In this document: one piece after another, positions 11,901 through 20,100 of the stretch
How positions within the stretch are numbered: position 1 is the stretch's first letter
How the letters are laid out: each line of letters opens with the position of its first letter
Assembly: GCA_022414725.1 (NCBI GenBank)
Contig: CM039462.1
Span: 42,452,983-42,516,982, forward strand
DNA: 64,000 nucleotides
Direction of reading: 5' to 3'
From: Microglena sp. YARC
Lineage: Eukaryota; Chlorophyta; Chlorophyceae; Chlamydomonadales; Chlamydomonadaceae
Notes under the pieces: generated by a model
Database searches by the model: none
What the model was told of the DNA's origin: nothing
What the model saw: the letters and a program-made list of their open reading frames with translations, nothing else
Position numbers and translations under genes: made by a program

Positions 11901-13621
11901 TCTCCACCCCACGTCATTACCTGTGAGGTTCTCACACAAAACAATGCACGTCTCCACCCCACGTCATTACCTGTGAGGTTCTCACACAAAACAATGCACG
12001 TCTCCACCCCACGTCATTACCTGTGAGGTTCTCACACAAAACAATGCACGTCTCCACCCCACGTCATTACCTGTGAGGTTCTCACACAAAACAATGCACG
12101 TCTCCACCCCTCGAGCCACGCTAACTAACGACTCCTGTATGGAGAAACACTCGGTGGAGGGAGAGTTCTCGTTTTCGTGCATGGGCCAGCGGTTGATAAC
12201 AGTCATATGATATTAGATTGAAATTGTGACTTCGGCCTAGTCATACTGCCTGCATCATATGAGAGCATATGATAGCATATGATGACATGATATCATACAA
12301 TAGCATATCGTTGTTTGCTAATTACCTGTGAGGTTCTCACACAAAACAATGCACGTCTCCACCCCACGTCTCTACCCCAACCCACCCTACCCTCCTCTAC
12401 CCCACGTCTCCACCCCACGTCATTACCTGTGAGGTTCTCACACGAAACAATGCACGTCTCCACCCCCCGTGCCACGCTAACAAACGACTCCTGTATGGAA
12501 AAACACTCGGTGGAGGAAGAGTTCTCGTTTTCGTGCACAGGCCAGCGGTTGACAACAGGCAGGACTGTATTAGTCACACTGATGATAGTGCTCTTGCTAG
12601 GCATGCTGCCCGTATCTGGTTTGCTCTCCTCCTCTGCTTTCCACTGTTGGTTAAACAGGTCCCGGCAGAGGGAATCTGTCTGTCCGTCATCGCCCTGTTA
12701 GGTCATTGGCAAGGTTATGCAGTTTCAGTTGGGTGGAGTGGGGTTCGTCGACCGTCATTCGCAAGGTTCAGTGGGGTGGACTGGGGTAGGGTGGGGTGGG
12801 GCGGAGTGGGTAGGCAGTTTCAGTGGGGTGGAGTGGGGTGGGGTAGGGTGGGTTGGGTTGGGGTTTGGGTGGGTTGGGTTGGGGTTTGGGTGGGGTGGGG
12901 TGGGGTGGGGGGGCTGTTTGTAGTTTCAGTGTTGTAGAGTGGGGTAGGGTGGAGTGGGGCAGGGGGGGCGGAGTTGGTTTGCAGTTTCAGTAGGGTGGAG
13001 TGGGGCAGGGTGGAGTGGGGCTGGGGGGGTAGAGTGGGTTTGCAGTTTCAGTGGGGTGGAGTGGGGTGGGTTTGGGGGGTACGGTGGGATAGAGCGGAGT
13101 TGGTTTGCAGTTTCAGTGGGGTGGAGTGGGGTAGGGTCAAGTGGGGCTGGGCCTAGGGTCCAACGGGACATGACGCTGGGTCTGGTTCGGGAGCCGAAGC
13201 TCCTCCTTTTATTGTTGGGCAAACATGTCCCGACTGAGGGAAGATGTCTGTCATCGACCTGTAAGGTCCATGGCAAGGTTAGTGGGGTGGAGTTGGTACG
13301 GGTGGAGAAGGTGCTGACGTATAGCTTTTCGAACGAAGAAACGAATCCCAAAACGCGCCGCAGACTATCAGGCAAGAGTTAGAAGTGTCTGTCGACAGCT
13401 AGTCATCTTACCTTCAGAACAACGTGGTTGCCTCGCTCTAGCCAGGATGGCCTGAGCCAGCGGAACCAGTGTGCTAGAAGACTGTCTGGGGGCGCGGCCG
13501 TAGAATTCTCTCCGCCCACGTCGAACGGGAGAGCCCCGGATGTGCATACGCACAAGGCATGTTGCAAGGCAGGAGGCGACTTTGCAGCAGCACCTCCTCC
13601 ATTCCGGGAGTCCAAGCTCAT
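748..13621 (-). CDS. Gene A: multi-exon gene of unknown function
   Basis: Gene-level model on the minus strand. Exons supported by splice motifs are 13621-13412 (ATG start), 12694-12427, 9934-9173 and 1440-748 (stop). The first three join in phase (0, 0/1, 1). Small exons probably lie in the repeat-rich interval 1441-9172 but cannot be fixed. The product would exceed 600 residues: an N-terminal part with HWFRWLRPSWLERG, a segment VARGVETCIVSCENLTG, a core with VFLEVWNGDLMTQQ and a hydrophobic LTVLLGLWMRYVSG, then a Ser/Pro-rich tail. I do not recognise the family. The introns are full of minisatellites and hAT-like MITEs, and several carry decayed copies of their own exon junctions. Confidence 0.45.
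1376..2545 (-). repeat. Tandem exon-like units (six cores) inside gene A
   Basis: Six copies of a core of about 75 bp lie near 1376, 1541, 1746, 1966, 2181 and 2456, separated by G/T-rich plus-strand spacers. On the minus strand each core reads as a possible mini-exon: polypyrimidine tract, mostly TGCAG, DKRGVTPAAMASSLGCEV and NNRK, then GTAACC. Acceptors in the copies near 2181 (TGCATG) and 2456 (ATATAG) are degraded. The leftmost core is fused into the terminal exon. A 71-nt exon would shift frame, so not all can be used together. This may be exon duplication or decoy junctions. Confidence 0.6.
2600..3220. repeat. Degenerate repeat of about 180 bp, three copies
   Basis: Three copies of a block containing 'caatggaaatccacgc' occur near 2690, 2848 and 3067, each preceded by CATCAT/CCTCAT-rich sequence. 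Near 3130-3170 is a reversed copy of the dispersed box seen at 5957-5992. From 3220 to 3500 nothing recognisable was seen. Confidence 0.5.
3500..4170. repeat. T/G-rich degenerate minisatellite (GTTTGGGT-like)
   Basis: Long runs of 'ttgggtagtttgggt' and 'gtttgggcagtttgggtt' variants make a T/G-rich plus strand. Units vary from 8 to about 60 bp. There is no codon bias or splice context. A telomere-like origin was considered and rejected, because there is no exact short unit. Confidence 0.6.
4595..4960. repeat. GAATTTGA-based repeat block
   Basis: Between 4595 and 4670 an 11-12 bp unit 'gaatttgaccct' repeats. From about 4690 to 4960 a longer unit containing 'gcaggagggagaatttgagg' and 'tggtcaagaagattgaatc' occurs about four times with deletions. 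Short plus-strand ORFs across it are rich in Asp/Phe/Glu only because of the repeat. Confidence 0.6.
5216..5395. mobile_element. hAT-like MITE, TAGGG family, 8-bp TSD CTTACAAG
   Basis: A 180-bp AT-rich element starts TAGGGGTCGGCTATGT and ends TATTGCCGTTCCCTA, which are imperfect inverted repeats. It is flanked by a perfect 8-bp direct repeat CTTACAAG at 5208-5215 and 5396-5403. An 8-bp target duplication with TAGGG/CAGGG ends is the known signature of hAT transposons. There is no ORF, so it is non-autonomous. Confidence 0.85.
5537..5652. repeat. AT-rich duplication
   Basis: A block of about 66 bp with 'gttatgatatcac' followed by 'gtaattatatatatgtaatt' is present about 1.7 times. It is highly AT-rich and self-complementary. 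No gene evidence. Confidence 0.5.
5745..5922. mobile_element. hAT-like MITE, CAGGGTA family
   Basis: The 178-bp element starts CAGGGTACATCAAATGACCA and ends TCTGAATTACCCTG. It is flanked by GTATGGAT (5737-5744) and GTATGTGT (5923-5930), matching at 6 of 8 positions. The interior shares 'actgcgc', 'tgcgcccaca' and 'agcgctggcc'-type motifs with the copies at 11071 and 28981. Non-coding. Confidence 0.75.
6305..6730. repeat. Palindromic AT repeat flanking a GT/G tract
   Basis: AT-rich, self-complementary text built on 'gatacaatattgtatgat' lies at about 6318-6410 and 6638-6725. Between them is (GT)n followed by a run of about 40 G (6487-6560). The AT motif matches the large AT arrays at 22.2-23.1 and 26.3-27.4 kb. 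Confidence 0.65.
6805..7020. repeat. CAC/CTA-rich trinucleotide repeat
   Basis: Imperfect repeats of 'caccaccactacaccac' with interruptions. Low complexity; nothing else seen. Confidence 0.7.
7190..7880 (-). repeat. Tandem exon-like units encoding DKAAC in gene A
   Basis: Five copies of 'aagcggctttgtctgtgatg' variants lie near 7200, 7345, 7617, 7735 and 7850, separated by G/T-rich spacers. On the minus strand each looks like a polypyrimidine tract, a CACAG acceptor, and DKAACSGK or a variant. Only the second copy is followed by a possible donor (GTTAAA). The spacers resemble those of the 1.38-2.55 kb array. They may be short exons or decoys. Confidence 0.5.
8185..8386. mobile_element. hAT-like MITE, CATAG family, 8-bp TSD ACTCATGA
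   Basis: A 202-bp element starts CATAGTTTGTATTTCC and ends GAAAAGAAAAGCTATG. Strong sub-terminal inverted repeats follow: AGCAACAGCTTCTAGGCAGC on the left against AGCTGCCTAGAAGCTGCTGC on the right. It is flanked by perfect 8-bp repeats ACTCATGA at 8177-8184 and 8387-8394. It is the reference copy for a family seen degraded elsewhere, for example near 10280, 14270, 15928, 30690, 43597, 43850 and 45045. Confidence 0.88.
8500..8906. repeat. (GGT)n and (GAT)n microsatellites
   Basis: An imperfect GGT/AGT array spans about 8500-8655 and a near-perfect GAT array about 8828-8906. Between them, 8690-8760 repeats text also present at 8150-8175. Homopolymer Asp/Ser/His ORFs here are repeat artefacts. 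Confidence 0.85.
8783..9072 (-). repeat. Decayed copies of the gene A core-exon 3' end
   Basis: Two fragments (about 8975-9068 and 8783-8815) repeat the 3' end of the exon at 9173-9934. The larger copy, on the minus strand, reads LNITGPEGTTLLCK and contains the same GTAAGTGCAACAC donor context. They lie just inside the following intron and could act as decoy 5' splice sites. Confidence 0.65.
9173..9934 (-). CDS. Gene A core exon (unknown conserved-looking domain)
   Basis: A 762-nt minus-strand exon between a TGTGCAG acceptor (9935-9941) and a GTAAGT donor at 9172. It opens LEGDSQLRASYMGHDLPVV, has a compact central part (SGLPEYMLRDYPDLVFLEVW, then LLLLPTGHTVLASELAAIR), a hydrophobic stretch LTVLLGLWMRYVSG, and an Ala/Thr/Glu-rich linker. 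It closes with a likely helical segment RFQLELMQTMNRIGCFLLD and SELNITGPEGTTLL. The phase (2 in, 1 out) fits the upstream exon ending at 12427. I do not recognise the family. The hydrophobic stretch is short for a confident membrane helix. This is the best-supported exon of gene A. Confidence 0.7.
10066..10125 (-). repeat. Duplicate of the gene A core-exon acceptor
   Basis: On the minus strand the sequence TTCCTGTGCAG followed by LEGDSHLRASYIG repeats the acceptor and first 13 codons of the exon at 9173-9934. It is about 170 bp upstream and breaks off after that. A short 'aatcaggtatatct' repeat follows on the plus strand (about 10123-10245). Confidence 0.6.
10280..10400. mobile_element. Partial CATAG-family MITE
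   Basis: The right half is recognisable by 'agctgcctagaagctgct' and 'aaaaaggaaac'. The left part resembles the copy at 43920-44026 ('actagctagcttcag'). No intact target duplication was found. Confidence 0.45.
10605..10804. repeat. 24-bp minisatellite, 8 copies
   Basis: Eight nearly identical copies of a 24-bp unit beginning 'gaccagccggtggatatggg'. All frames stay open because 24 is divisible by three, giving repeated YDQPVDMG or TSRWIWVM, but no splice context supports translation. Confidence 0.9.
10805..10992. mobile_element. hAT-like MITE, TAGGG family, 8-bp TSD GTTATGAG
   Basis: A 188-bp element starts TAGGGAACGGCAAATCATA and ends ATATTGCCGATCCCTA. It is flanked by perfect 8-bp direct repeats GTTATGAG at 10797-10804 and 10993-11000. 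The interior is rich in ATCATATGAT palindromes. Confidence 0.88.
11071..11266. mobile_element. hAT-like MITE, CAGGGTA family, 8-bp TSD GCCTGCAG
   Basis: A 196-bp element starts TGAGGTACTCCATTTTGTCA and ends CAGTACCCTG, with perfect 8-bp repeats GCCTGCAG at 11063-11070 and 11267-11274. The interior has GCGC-rich palindromes such as 'actgcgcgaaacgcgcagt'. Same family as 5745-5922 and 28981-29175. Confidence 0.85.
11538..11715 (-). mobile_element. hAT-like MITE inserted across a splice-donor-like CAGGTAAT
   Basis: A 178-bp TAGGG-family copy, starting TAAGGATCAGCATATCAT and ending CCGCCGTTCGCTA on the plus strand. The flanking 8-mers are ATTATCTG (11530-11537) and ATTACCTG (11716-11723), matching at 7 of 8. 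On the gene-sense strand these read CAGGTAAT before the element and CAGATAAT after it. The first copy therefore offers a GT donor (11720-11719) and the second an AG acceptor (11536-11535). Removing 11720-11535 would restore the original target length. The CAGGTAAT motif belongs to the duplicated exon end found in the adjacent array. Confidence 0.8.
11718..12205 (-). repeat. 50-bp array of an exon end plus splice donor
   Basis: A 50-bp unit ('ttacctgtgaggttctcaca' plus 'caaaacaatgcacgtctcca') repeats at about 11866, 11916, 11966, 12016 and 12066, with an earlier variant at 11718. On the minus strand each unit encodes GVETCIVLCENLTG and carries CAG followed by GTAATGACG, the same exon end and donor as the exon at 12427-12694. 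At 12120-12205 a longer partial copy of that exon (NRWPMHENENSPSTECFSIQ) is present. Confidence 0.75.
12206..12322. mobile_element. Truncated TAGGG-family MITE
   Basis: The text from 'tcatatgatattagattg' to 'gttgtttgcta' matches the right two thirds of the element at 11538-11715, followed again by ATTACCTG. The left end is missing. The element plus array segment was probably duplicated as a unit. Confidence 0.6.
12427..12694 (-). CDS. Gene A exon 2
   Basis: A 268-nt minus-strand exon between CTAACAG (acceptor) and CAG|GTAATGACG (donor). It reads GDDGQTDSLCRDLFNQQWKA, then NTVLPVVNRWPVHENENS, then SIQESFVSVARGVETCIVSC and ENLTG. Phase 0 in, 1 out, compatible with the ATG exon at 13621-13412 and the exon at 9934. 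No known domain. Confidence 0.6.
12715..13140. repeat. G-rich minisatellite with 'gcagtttcagtggggtggag'
   Basis: About seven units built on 'gcagtttcagtggggtggag' and GGGTA/GGGTT runs, C-rich on the gene A sense strand. It sits in intron 1 of gene A. Confidence 0.75.
13160..13270 (-). pseudogene. Degenerate duplicate of gene A exon 2 start
   Basis: After a CCTTACAG acceptor-like site the minus strand reads VDDRHLPSVGTCLPNNKRRS. At nucleotide level this aligns with the start of the exon at 12694 (GDDGQTDSLCRDLFNQQWK) but is shifted in frame. No donor is evident. It is probably a decayed exon copy. Confidence 0.45.
13412..13621 (-). CDS. Gene A first exon with ATG
   Basis: Starts with ATG (13621-13619), encodes 70 codons (MSLDSRNGGGAAAKSPPALQ, ending HWFRWLRPSWLERGNHVVLK) and ends AAG|GTAAGA. 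It is more GC-rich than its surroundings. Phase 0 at the donor matches the next exon. No signal peptide is obvious. The start is chosen because the frame opens here and the exon has a good donor. Confidence 0.55.
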
Positions 13622-13967
13622 TGCTCAGGGTTTAAAGCCCTTCTTGTACAACGCCCTAATCTAGTTATCCTTACCAATGCCTAGGGAGGGAGTAATGGAA
13701 TATTCTTGCCAATATCCTTGCCAACAATAGTGGTGGAAGGTGTAATGGAATGTGGATAGAATAGGAGGGAAGAAAGAAATAACGGAGTTGTAAGCATGTA
13801 TGCGAGATTTAGGAATGTGAGATGGTTGCTGTGCTCATCAAAGAGGAAGAGGAAAGGGAGAAATTAACGTCGGGAGCGTGACTGTTACGGTACTCCACTG
13901 CAGAATGCCAGAAGTTAGAAGAAAGCAGTACGTTAACAAGCGCAGACGACGAAACGACGAGTGAGAC

Positions 13968-14055
13968 CCGGGGGGGGGGGGGGGTAACTAGGGCCAGACT
14001 GTGTGGTCTGGGTGGGTGGGGGGTAGCCCGGGCCCGGGGGGGGCGGGGGTAGCTA
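13968..14055. repeat. Poly-G tracts
   Basis: G runs at about 13970-13985 and 14036-14048 flank 'gtagctagggccagac', which is duplicated on both sides. The rest of 13630-15000 shows no gene; a degraded CATAG-family MITE lies at about 14271-14470. Confidence 0.6.
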
Positions 14056-14270
14056 GGGCCAGACAGGATTTTGGATTTGTCTCTTCGTCCGATTGGATTT
14101 TTTTAGCCTGGCCCAGACAGTCACGGCCCCCTGTTGTCCGTTTGTCGTGCTGCCGGCACGTAACCCTGGCCCTTTCGTAAACCCTGGCTATGGTCCGCTG
14201 GACTCGATTCCGGTGCCACCAGTCGCTCCGATAGTCAACACTCTACGCCAATTTTCCGCGCCTATGACGT

Positions 14271-14470
14271 CTTTTCAGCTTTCATTACCAGCTTCTTGGC
14301 AGCTCCCTGAGCCAGCCACTGTTTAACACCCAAATATTACAGCAGTTCTGGACAGCTGATTGTGTATTTGTGTCAGCTTCGAGGTACCCTAGGTTAGTTT
14401 GGACTGTACAGGCAATCAGGGGAGCTCCCTGTACGAAAGAAGCTATTGCTCGTAGCTGAAAATAAAACTA
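14271..14470. mobile_element. Degraded CATAG-family MITE
   Basis: The left arm 'cttttcagctttcattaccagc' region with 'ttcttggcagctccctga' faces a right arm 'agaagctattgctcgtagct' followed by GAAAATAAAAC. This is the inverted layout of the copy at 8185-8386. The flanks (TATGAC on each side) suggest but do not prove a target duplication. Confidence 0.5.
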
Positions 14471-14992
14471 AGGTATATGACCAGATTCTATAGTTTCTTA
14501 AGGGGGTCATATGGTGCTAACACAATTTAGGAGAGTTACATAACTGCACATGAACATGATTTGTCATTTGTGGTGACCGGGAAAAAGAGCTGTGACAAGC
14601 AGCCTACTGCTTAAGGATGGGGCCATGCGGTTCGGTTCCAAAATTCCTAGTGGATAATTTCAACAAAATCCAGGAGATTTACATACCATAACTGCATATT
14701 GATATGACTTTGTTTACATTAATTAGATAACATCTGAGAACCATTCTCCGTTCATGTGCTGTCATAAATATATTCACATCTGTACACATGTACACAATCC
14801 AATTACTGAGTGTACTACTGCATCAATTGCTAATGGTTTCTCTTATACAGTTAGACTGGCAGCATGTATCAAGAGTACGGTACAGATCTCGCCCAGATAT
14901 AGCTGATGGCTACATGGGTGCATCTATCACTCACACATGGACTGACTTCACTAGAACATCCAGAGATGATTAAGCCTCGCCCTCACTCTGTC

Positions 14993-15125
14993 CACATGTA
15001 TCAAGGGCATGCTACATAACTGTTGTCAACATCGCACATGCCTATAAGGGTGCATCTGTCCACATGTATCAAGGGCATGCTACATAACTGTTGTCAGCAT
15101 AGCACATGCCTATAAGGGTGCATCT
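14993..15125. repeat. 68-bp duplication 'gtatcaagggcatgctacat'
   Basis: Two adjacent copies of a unit of about 68 bp ending 'tataagggtgcatct'. The right copy is the target of the MITE at 15126. Confidence 0.7.
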
Positions 15126-15347
15126 TCAGTGTTTCATTTTTCGACGACGCGTCGCCATTCCGTCGCCATTCCGTAGAATGCTACACCCCCCCGACCCCCG
15201 ATATCGGGACGCGCTGCCCCCCGACCCCCCCAGGCTCCGCGCTTCGCGCTCCGCCATGCGATAGCTACGCGACTATCCTGAAATCAGGTTGAGTAGCCCA
15301 AGTAGCTACTCAACCTGGACTACAGAAATCTGAAATAAAAAACACTG
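15126..15347. mobile_element. hAT-like MITE, CAGTG family, 8-bp TSD GTGCATCT
   Basis: A 222-bp element starts TCAGTGTTTCATTTTTCG and ends TGAAATAAAAAACACTG. It has perfect 8-bp repeats GTGCATCT at 15118-15125 and 15348-15355. The interior is GC-rich and contains a 12-bp inverted repeat CAGGTTGAGTAG / CTACTCAACCTG. CAGTG-type ends with 8-bp duplications fit hAT. It is the only copy of this family seen. Confidence 0.82.
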
Positions 15348-15662
15348 GTGCATCTGTCACACATGCGGTTGTTGTTGGTGGTGGTGGTGGTGCAGTCCAG
15401 GGGTAGGCCAAGTAGGTTATGCACTGAGTGCACTAGCGCATCAACATATTGCTATCGGTCGCTCTAAACCTGGCCTTGTGTATCAAGAGCATGATACATA
15501 GCTCCCCCAAGTATTGCATATGGATATAGGGGGGCATCTGTCATGGATGCATGCAATAGCGCATCCTGATATGATTAATCGTCGCCCTCATCCTGCCCAT
15601 ACGTATCAACTGAATGATGCAAGACTCCCTCATCTATTTCCCCATCCCATATTTTATGTTTT

Positions 15663-15836
15663 GACTATTTATGGCAGCACCTAGCTAGCTAACTGTTTAT
15701 GGTAGCTTCTAGCCAGCTAACATTTTATGGCAGCTTCTAGCCCGCTAACTATGCATGGCAGCTTCTAGCCAGCTTACTATTTATTTCAGCATCTAGCCAG
15801 CTAACTGTTTATGGAAGCTTCTTGCTAGCTAACCCC
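15663..15836. repeat. 28-29 bp minisatellite made of MITE terminal repeats
   Basis: Six tandem units of the form 'tttatggcagcttctagcca' + 'gctaactg'. The core 'gcagcttctag' is the sub-terminal inverted repeat of the CATAG MITE family. A right arm ('gagctggctagaagctgctg') follows at 15938-15965, so the array may be an expanded left arm of one element. Confidence 0.7.
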
Positions 15837-15900
15837 GTTGCTGCTGATTGACTGCGCTAATCATGCTGCTATCCAGTGTGCGGATATAAATGACATTTCA

Positions 15901-15905
15901 TTACA
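15901..15905 (-). promoter_or_regulatory. Possible TGTAA poly(A) signal of gene B
   Basis: TTACA on the plus strand gives TGTAA on the gene-sense strand, about 130-150 nt after the predicted stops of gene B. UGUAA is the common signal in chlorophycean algae. A 5-mer is weak evidence on its own. Confidence 0.3.
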
Positions 15906-16031
15906 CATGCAAACTTGGGGTTTGACCAAGTGGCTGGGGAGCTGGCTAGAAGCTGCTGTGCGTAGCGATAGCAAGAAGCAGTGCTCTCAATACCATAAAT
16001 ACTCTACGGACCCCCATGCTGTCCTCGGCAC

Positions 16032-16163
16032 CTAGGACATTGATGGGAATTCAAAGACATGGGAATCTACAGGGGGGTTGGCTTGACCTCCTCCACCCTG
16101 CGCCTGGAAGATTGGGAGGGCCAGCACCTCCTCCAAGCACTCCTCCAAAGGTACTGTGCGCAC
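16032..16163 (-). CDS. Gene B terminal exon
   Basis: Begins after CTGGTGCAG. In the phase set by the upstream exon it reads [20 protein letters not shown] and stops at TGA 16051-16053. In the alternative frame ([19 protein letters not shown]) it stops at TAG 16032-16034. The Gly/Pro-rich frame fits the phase chain and the composition of the preceding exon, but both are open. Confidence 0.5.
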   Translation of the reverse strand: MRTVPLEECLEEVLALPIFQAQGGGGQANPPVDSHVFEFPSMS

Positions 16164-17162
16164 CTGCACCAGAGAGAGACAATAGTGAATGGGAGTCGTG
16201 GGTAGGGCTGGGACGGGCAGGGGAATGGCATCATAAGATCCTCAGATAAGAAAGAGGACCACAATTTGTATCCTACCCAGTCATATTTTTAGAAAAGGAA
16301 ACATCATCTTTACGTATCACCTGTTTTGCCTACCCATGGACTGTATCAACATACACACTACGTATCACCATGGTGCTCCTAGTAGGCCTCACAGCGCTGC
16401 TGGCAGCTTTCTTTTATCCCAACAAGCCTAACATGTTCCAATGAATGTATCACCCCCCAAATACCAAGGTGCATAATGTAGGTCTTGTGCTACAAGCAGC
16501 ACCTCACATATAAGCCTCGTCCTACCAGTGAACACCAACACAATGAACGTCGTTGAATGAAGCTTGGTAACTGAAATACAACATACACACACATTCAGAG
16601 TTGGTTAAGTTCTTAAATCTATGTCTAAATATCTGTCTCTATATATGTCTACCCCTGGACTTGACCATTAACACTAACAGGTGGTGCTCTTAAGGTGATC
16701 AAAAGCTAACCTCCTAAAAAATCAGTAACAAAGAATGGCATCGAAGAGATTTTGGTAAGGCCCAGATCCTTCCTAACCTACGCTGATGCAAGGAGATGGA
16801 TCATTTGGCGGCCATCGTACGGTGGTGCCAGGTGGACCAGGCACTATGCCTCTGACCACAGCAGAGCCAGGTGGACCAGGCCCTCCCACATGGGCTAGGG
16901 CAGGGGCAGCTTCATCAAGAGAGTACCTGCCGGCGCTGGGCTCCTGATCCAGATCCTCCTCTCCTCTTCCCATCTCAATATCAGCTTCAGCCTCAGTTAA
17001 CCTTAAGGCCTGCAGCTGGACAAAGGACAAATTCAGTGGATGAAAAAGTTAAGACCAGGTCAGATAAATGAATGAATGGATTAGGCATTCCCACGGTTTT
17101 GTAACACCTTAGATCAGCCTTCAGGATCCCCACTGCCTGCAGGCGGAGGACAAATGGGTGAA

Positions 17163-17199
<37 letters not shown>

Positions 17200-20100
17200 G
17201 GGTTAAGTCGTGCACCCCGCCTACCAGTCAAAACCAAAAGGTAGGAGCGGAGACATCCACATATATGCATAGGGGATGTCAAATGAGAAAACAATACAAA
17301 CTATAATGGACACCTCAACACTACACTCCTGAGTACAGAATGCAATCATAGTAATAAGTAATAAGACATTTCTATCCTAGTTGCAAGCATTCACATTGTT
17401 TGAGATGTAGTCAATTCATATATAATTCAATGTGCAGTGGACTGGCACCTCTTGCTTTGAGCTGCCACATGATGTAAATGAAACAGTCAACTAAGTCAAA
17501 CAATCAAGCATTCAAGCAGCCAAACACAAATTGTTAGCTTGACTTACAGATTTCTGGGCCTCAAACCTCTCCGTCAGCCGTATGATTTCCCTGCAATACA
17601 GCAGTATGCATGTGATCATTATTGTCCATTGGTCGCCGTGTAGGCTAAAGGAAGTTGTACAGCCTTGAACAATCAAAATTAAACCAAACCATCTGGATGT
17701 GATGATTATATACACTCAACTAAGTGCTCCCCAGCCACGAATGAATGAATACAAATCCATCCTTCCGTCCTGCATGCTTGCCTGCCTGCAGATATACTGG
17801 TCTACATGCCTCTTTGCCTACGGGAGCATCCTTCCTTCCAGCGTGCGTGCCTGCCTGCCTGCAGATCTACTAGTCCACATGCCTCTTTTCTTACAGTCAA
17901 AATACTTCATGCCTGCCTGCCTGCATATCTACTTGTCCACCTGCATCTTTTCCTACGCATACATCCGTCCTTCTTGCCTGCTTGCCACCAGATCTACTAG
18001 TCTACCTACCTGCCTCTTTGCCTACAGGAATGAACATCATTTTTCCCGCCTGCTTGCCTGTCGGCGGATCTACTGGTCTACCTGCCTGCCAACATAACTA
18101 CTGGTCTACCTGCCTCTTTGCCTACTGGAACATCCTGACGCACCTTTCTTGCTCATCAATTACCCGGTCCCATTGCAGCATTTCATTTTTGTAGGACATG
18201 GGCTCAGGCTCTGAGCCAGGGGGCGCACCAGGTCCACCCACTCCAAAGCTAGAAGACCCAGTGTGGCCTTCACCTGTGCATGTTGATCATGGGGTGGTCA
18301 CAATTCGCACAGTGAATAGGGTTGTTACGTAGGTTGATCCTGGAGTGATCATATACAGTTTGCACAGTGCATAGGGTTGTTAAGTTGGTTGATCTTGGAG
18401 TGATCACATACAATTTTCAAAGTGAATAGGGTTGTTAACTTGGTTGATCCTGGAGTGATCACATACAGTTTGCACAGTGAATAGGGTTGTTAAGTTGGAT
18501 GACCCTAGATTGATCACAGTTCGCACAGTGAATAGGGTTATTTCAAGTTGGTTGATCCTGGAGTGCGAGAACATAGTTTCCACACAGACTGTATAGATTA
18601 ATGCATTGTGGTCAATATTGTGTGTTGTAAGACAGGCACGCAATAACTTCCATTAATGCCAGCATAACAGAAGAGTTGCACTAACAATATATGTAAGGAG
18701 AGGTGAGCAAATGTCCTGGGCATAGTTTCCAGGCCAGGAGAACTCATGCATCTCCCTGAGCCAGTCACTGGGCATAGCATGACTTCTTCAGCACCGGATA
18801 AAAAACTATGTAAACAAGATATGCAAGACAGTACTGTGCCAGCTTCCCGTAGACTGTGTCATTCTTCATGACACAGTGACAGCTTCCTGTAGGCTGCGTC
18901 ACCGGTTCCCCTGACACGCGCTGTATAGCCTGTACCCTTATTAGGTTCCAGGCTGCCACCCCTTTCCTCCGCTGGTGCCCCTTGATGGGTCTCCAGTGCT
19001 TGTAACGTTATTCTAGTCTCCGTGTATAGATTGGCGCGTCTGACCGCTGCAAGCATCTCTGTCCACTCTCTGAAGTGTCTTAAGCTGATAGTAAACACGA
19101 TATGTAAGTCAGCATCCAGTTGCTCTAGATTTATTAGGATTGGGCTGAGTAGCCAGGTAAGGGAGGTGCCAACAAACTGTTTTGCACAAGGTAAAGACAG
19201 TGGTCATATCTTAAAGTGCGGCAGTGGTCGTTACTCACTTGAGCCACTGGGGTATCGGGAGCGCTTGGCCCTAGCTCTTGCCTCCATTTTAGCTTGATGA
19301 GCTGGCAGGCTTGCTGCTGCTGCATCGCGCATTGTGAATGAGCCGTCCTTACACTCCCTGTAAAAGAAGGAAATAAATTCCATCCATCCGTCAATCCATG
19401 CTTCCATCCATCCAACACCCATCTAACTAATACACAATCTGTACAAGTTCACGAGTCCAGCTGTTGGTCTATATATACACCCAATTGCTTGAACTCCAAA
19501 GAGACATCAAATCAAGATTCGAATGAAAATCAAAATCAAGATTTAAACCAGTTCCAATACTAGGTTCATATTCAAGACAAATGCAATTTCAAACCCTGGC
19601 CAACGGTTAAGCAAGCCATAGCTCAAATCCAATCCCCCAAGCCTTGCGTCCCTATCAAAATATAGATTCAGGTCAAACAATCAAGTACTCCTAGATTCAG
19701 ATTCAGGTTCACCAAGTAACTCCAATAAAGTTCAATTGTTCAAATTCAACCCACCCAGACTTTCGTCTTCTTCAAAATCTAGATTCAATCCACATAGTTC
19801 AAAAGAAGTTCTATGCAGCGTCGCCTGCAACGCTAAAACTTGGCGGAGAGTGATCGCAACGGAGCGACAGGTGGCAACAGAAGCGAGTTAGTTATGAGAC
19901 CGTTGGCTGCCGTGTTAGGCTTCATCACGGTCAGACGGATGGTCGGATGGTCGGACGGACAATGGGTAAACATGGGGGCTCCAGCCCCCTTGATGAGGGG
20001 GCTCCGCCAAAACAAATTTAAACCCACCTAGCCTTGCGCCTCCATCCAGGAGTGATGTGAGCTCCGGCTTCAAATGATGTTCTCAAGTTTGGTCCGACAA

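Noticed and set aside
13403..13621. Alternative reading frames of the gene A first exon
   Set aside because: Other minus frames and the plus-strand ORF at 13428 are open because the sequence is GC-rich, but only the chosen frame has an ATG, a GTAAGA donor and matching phase downstream.
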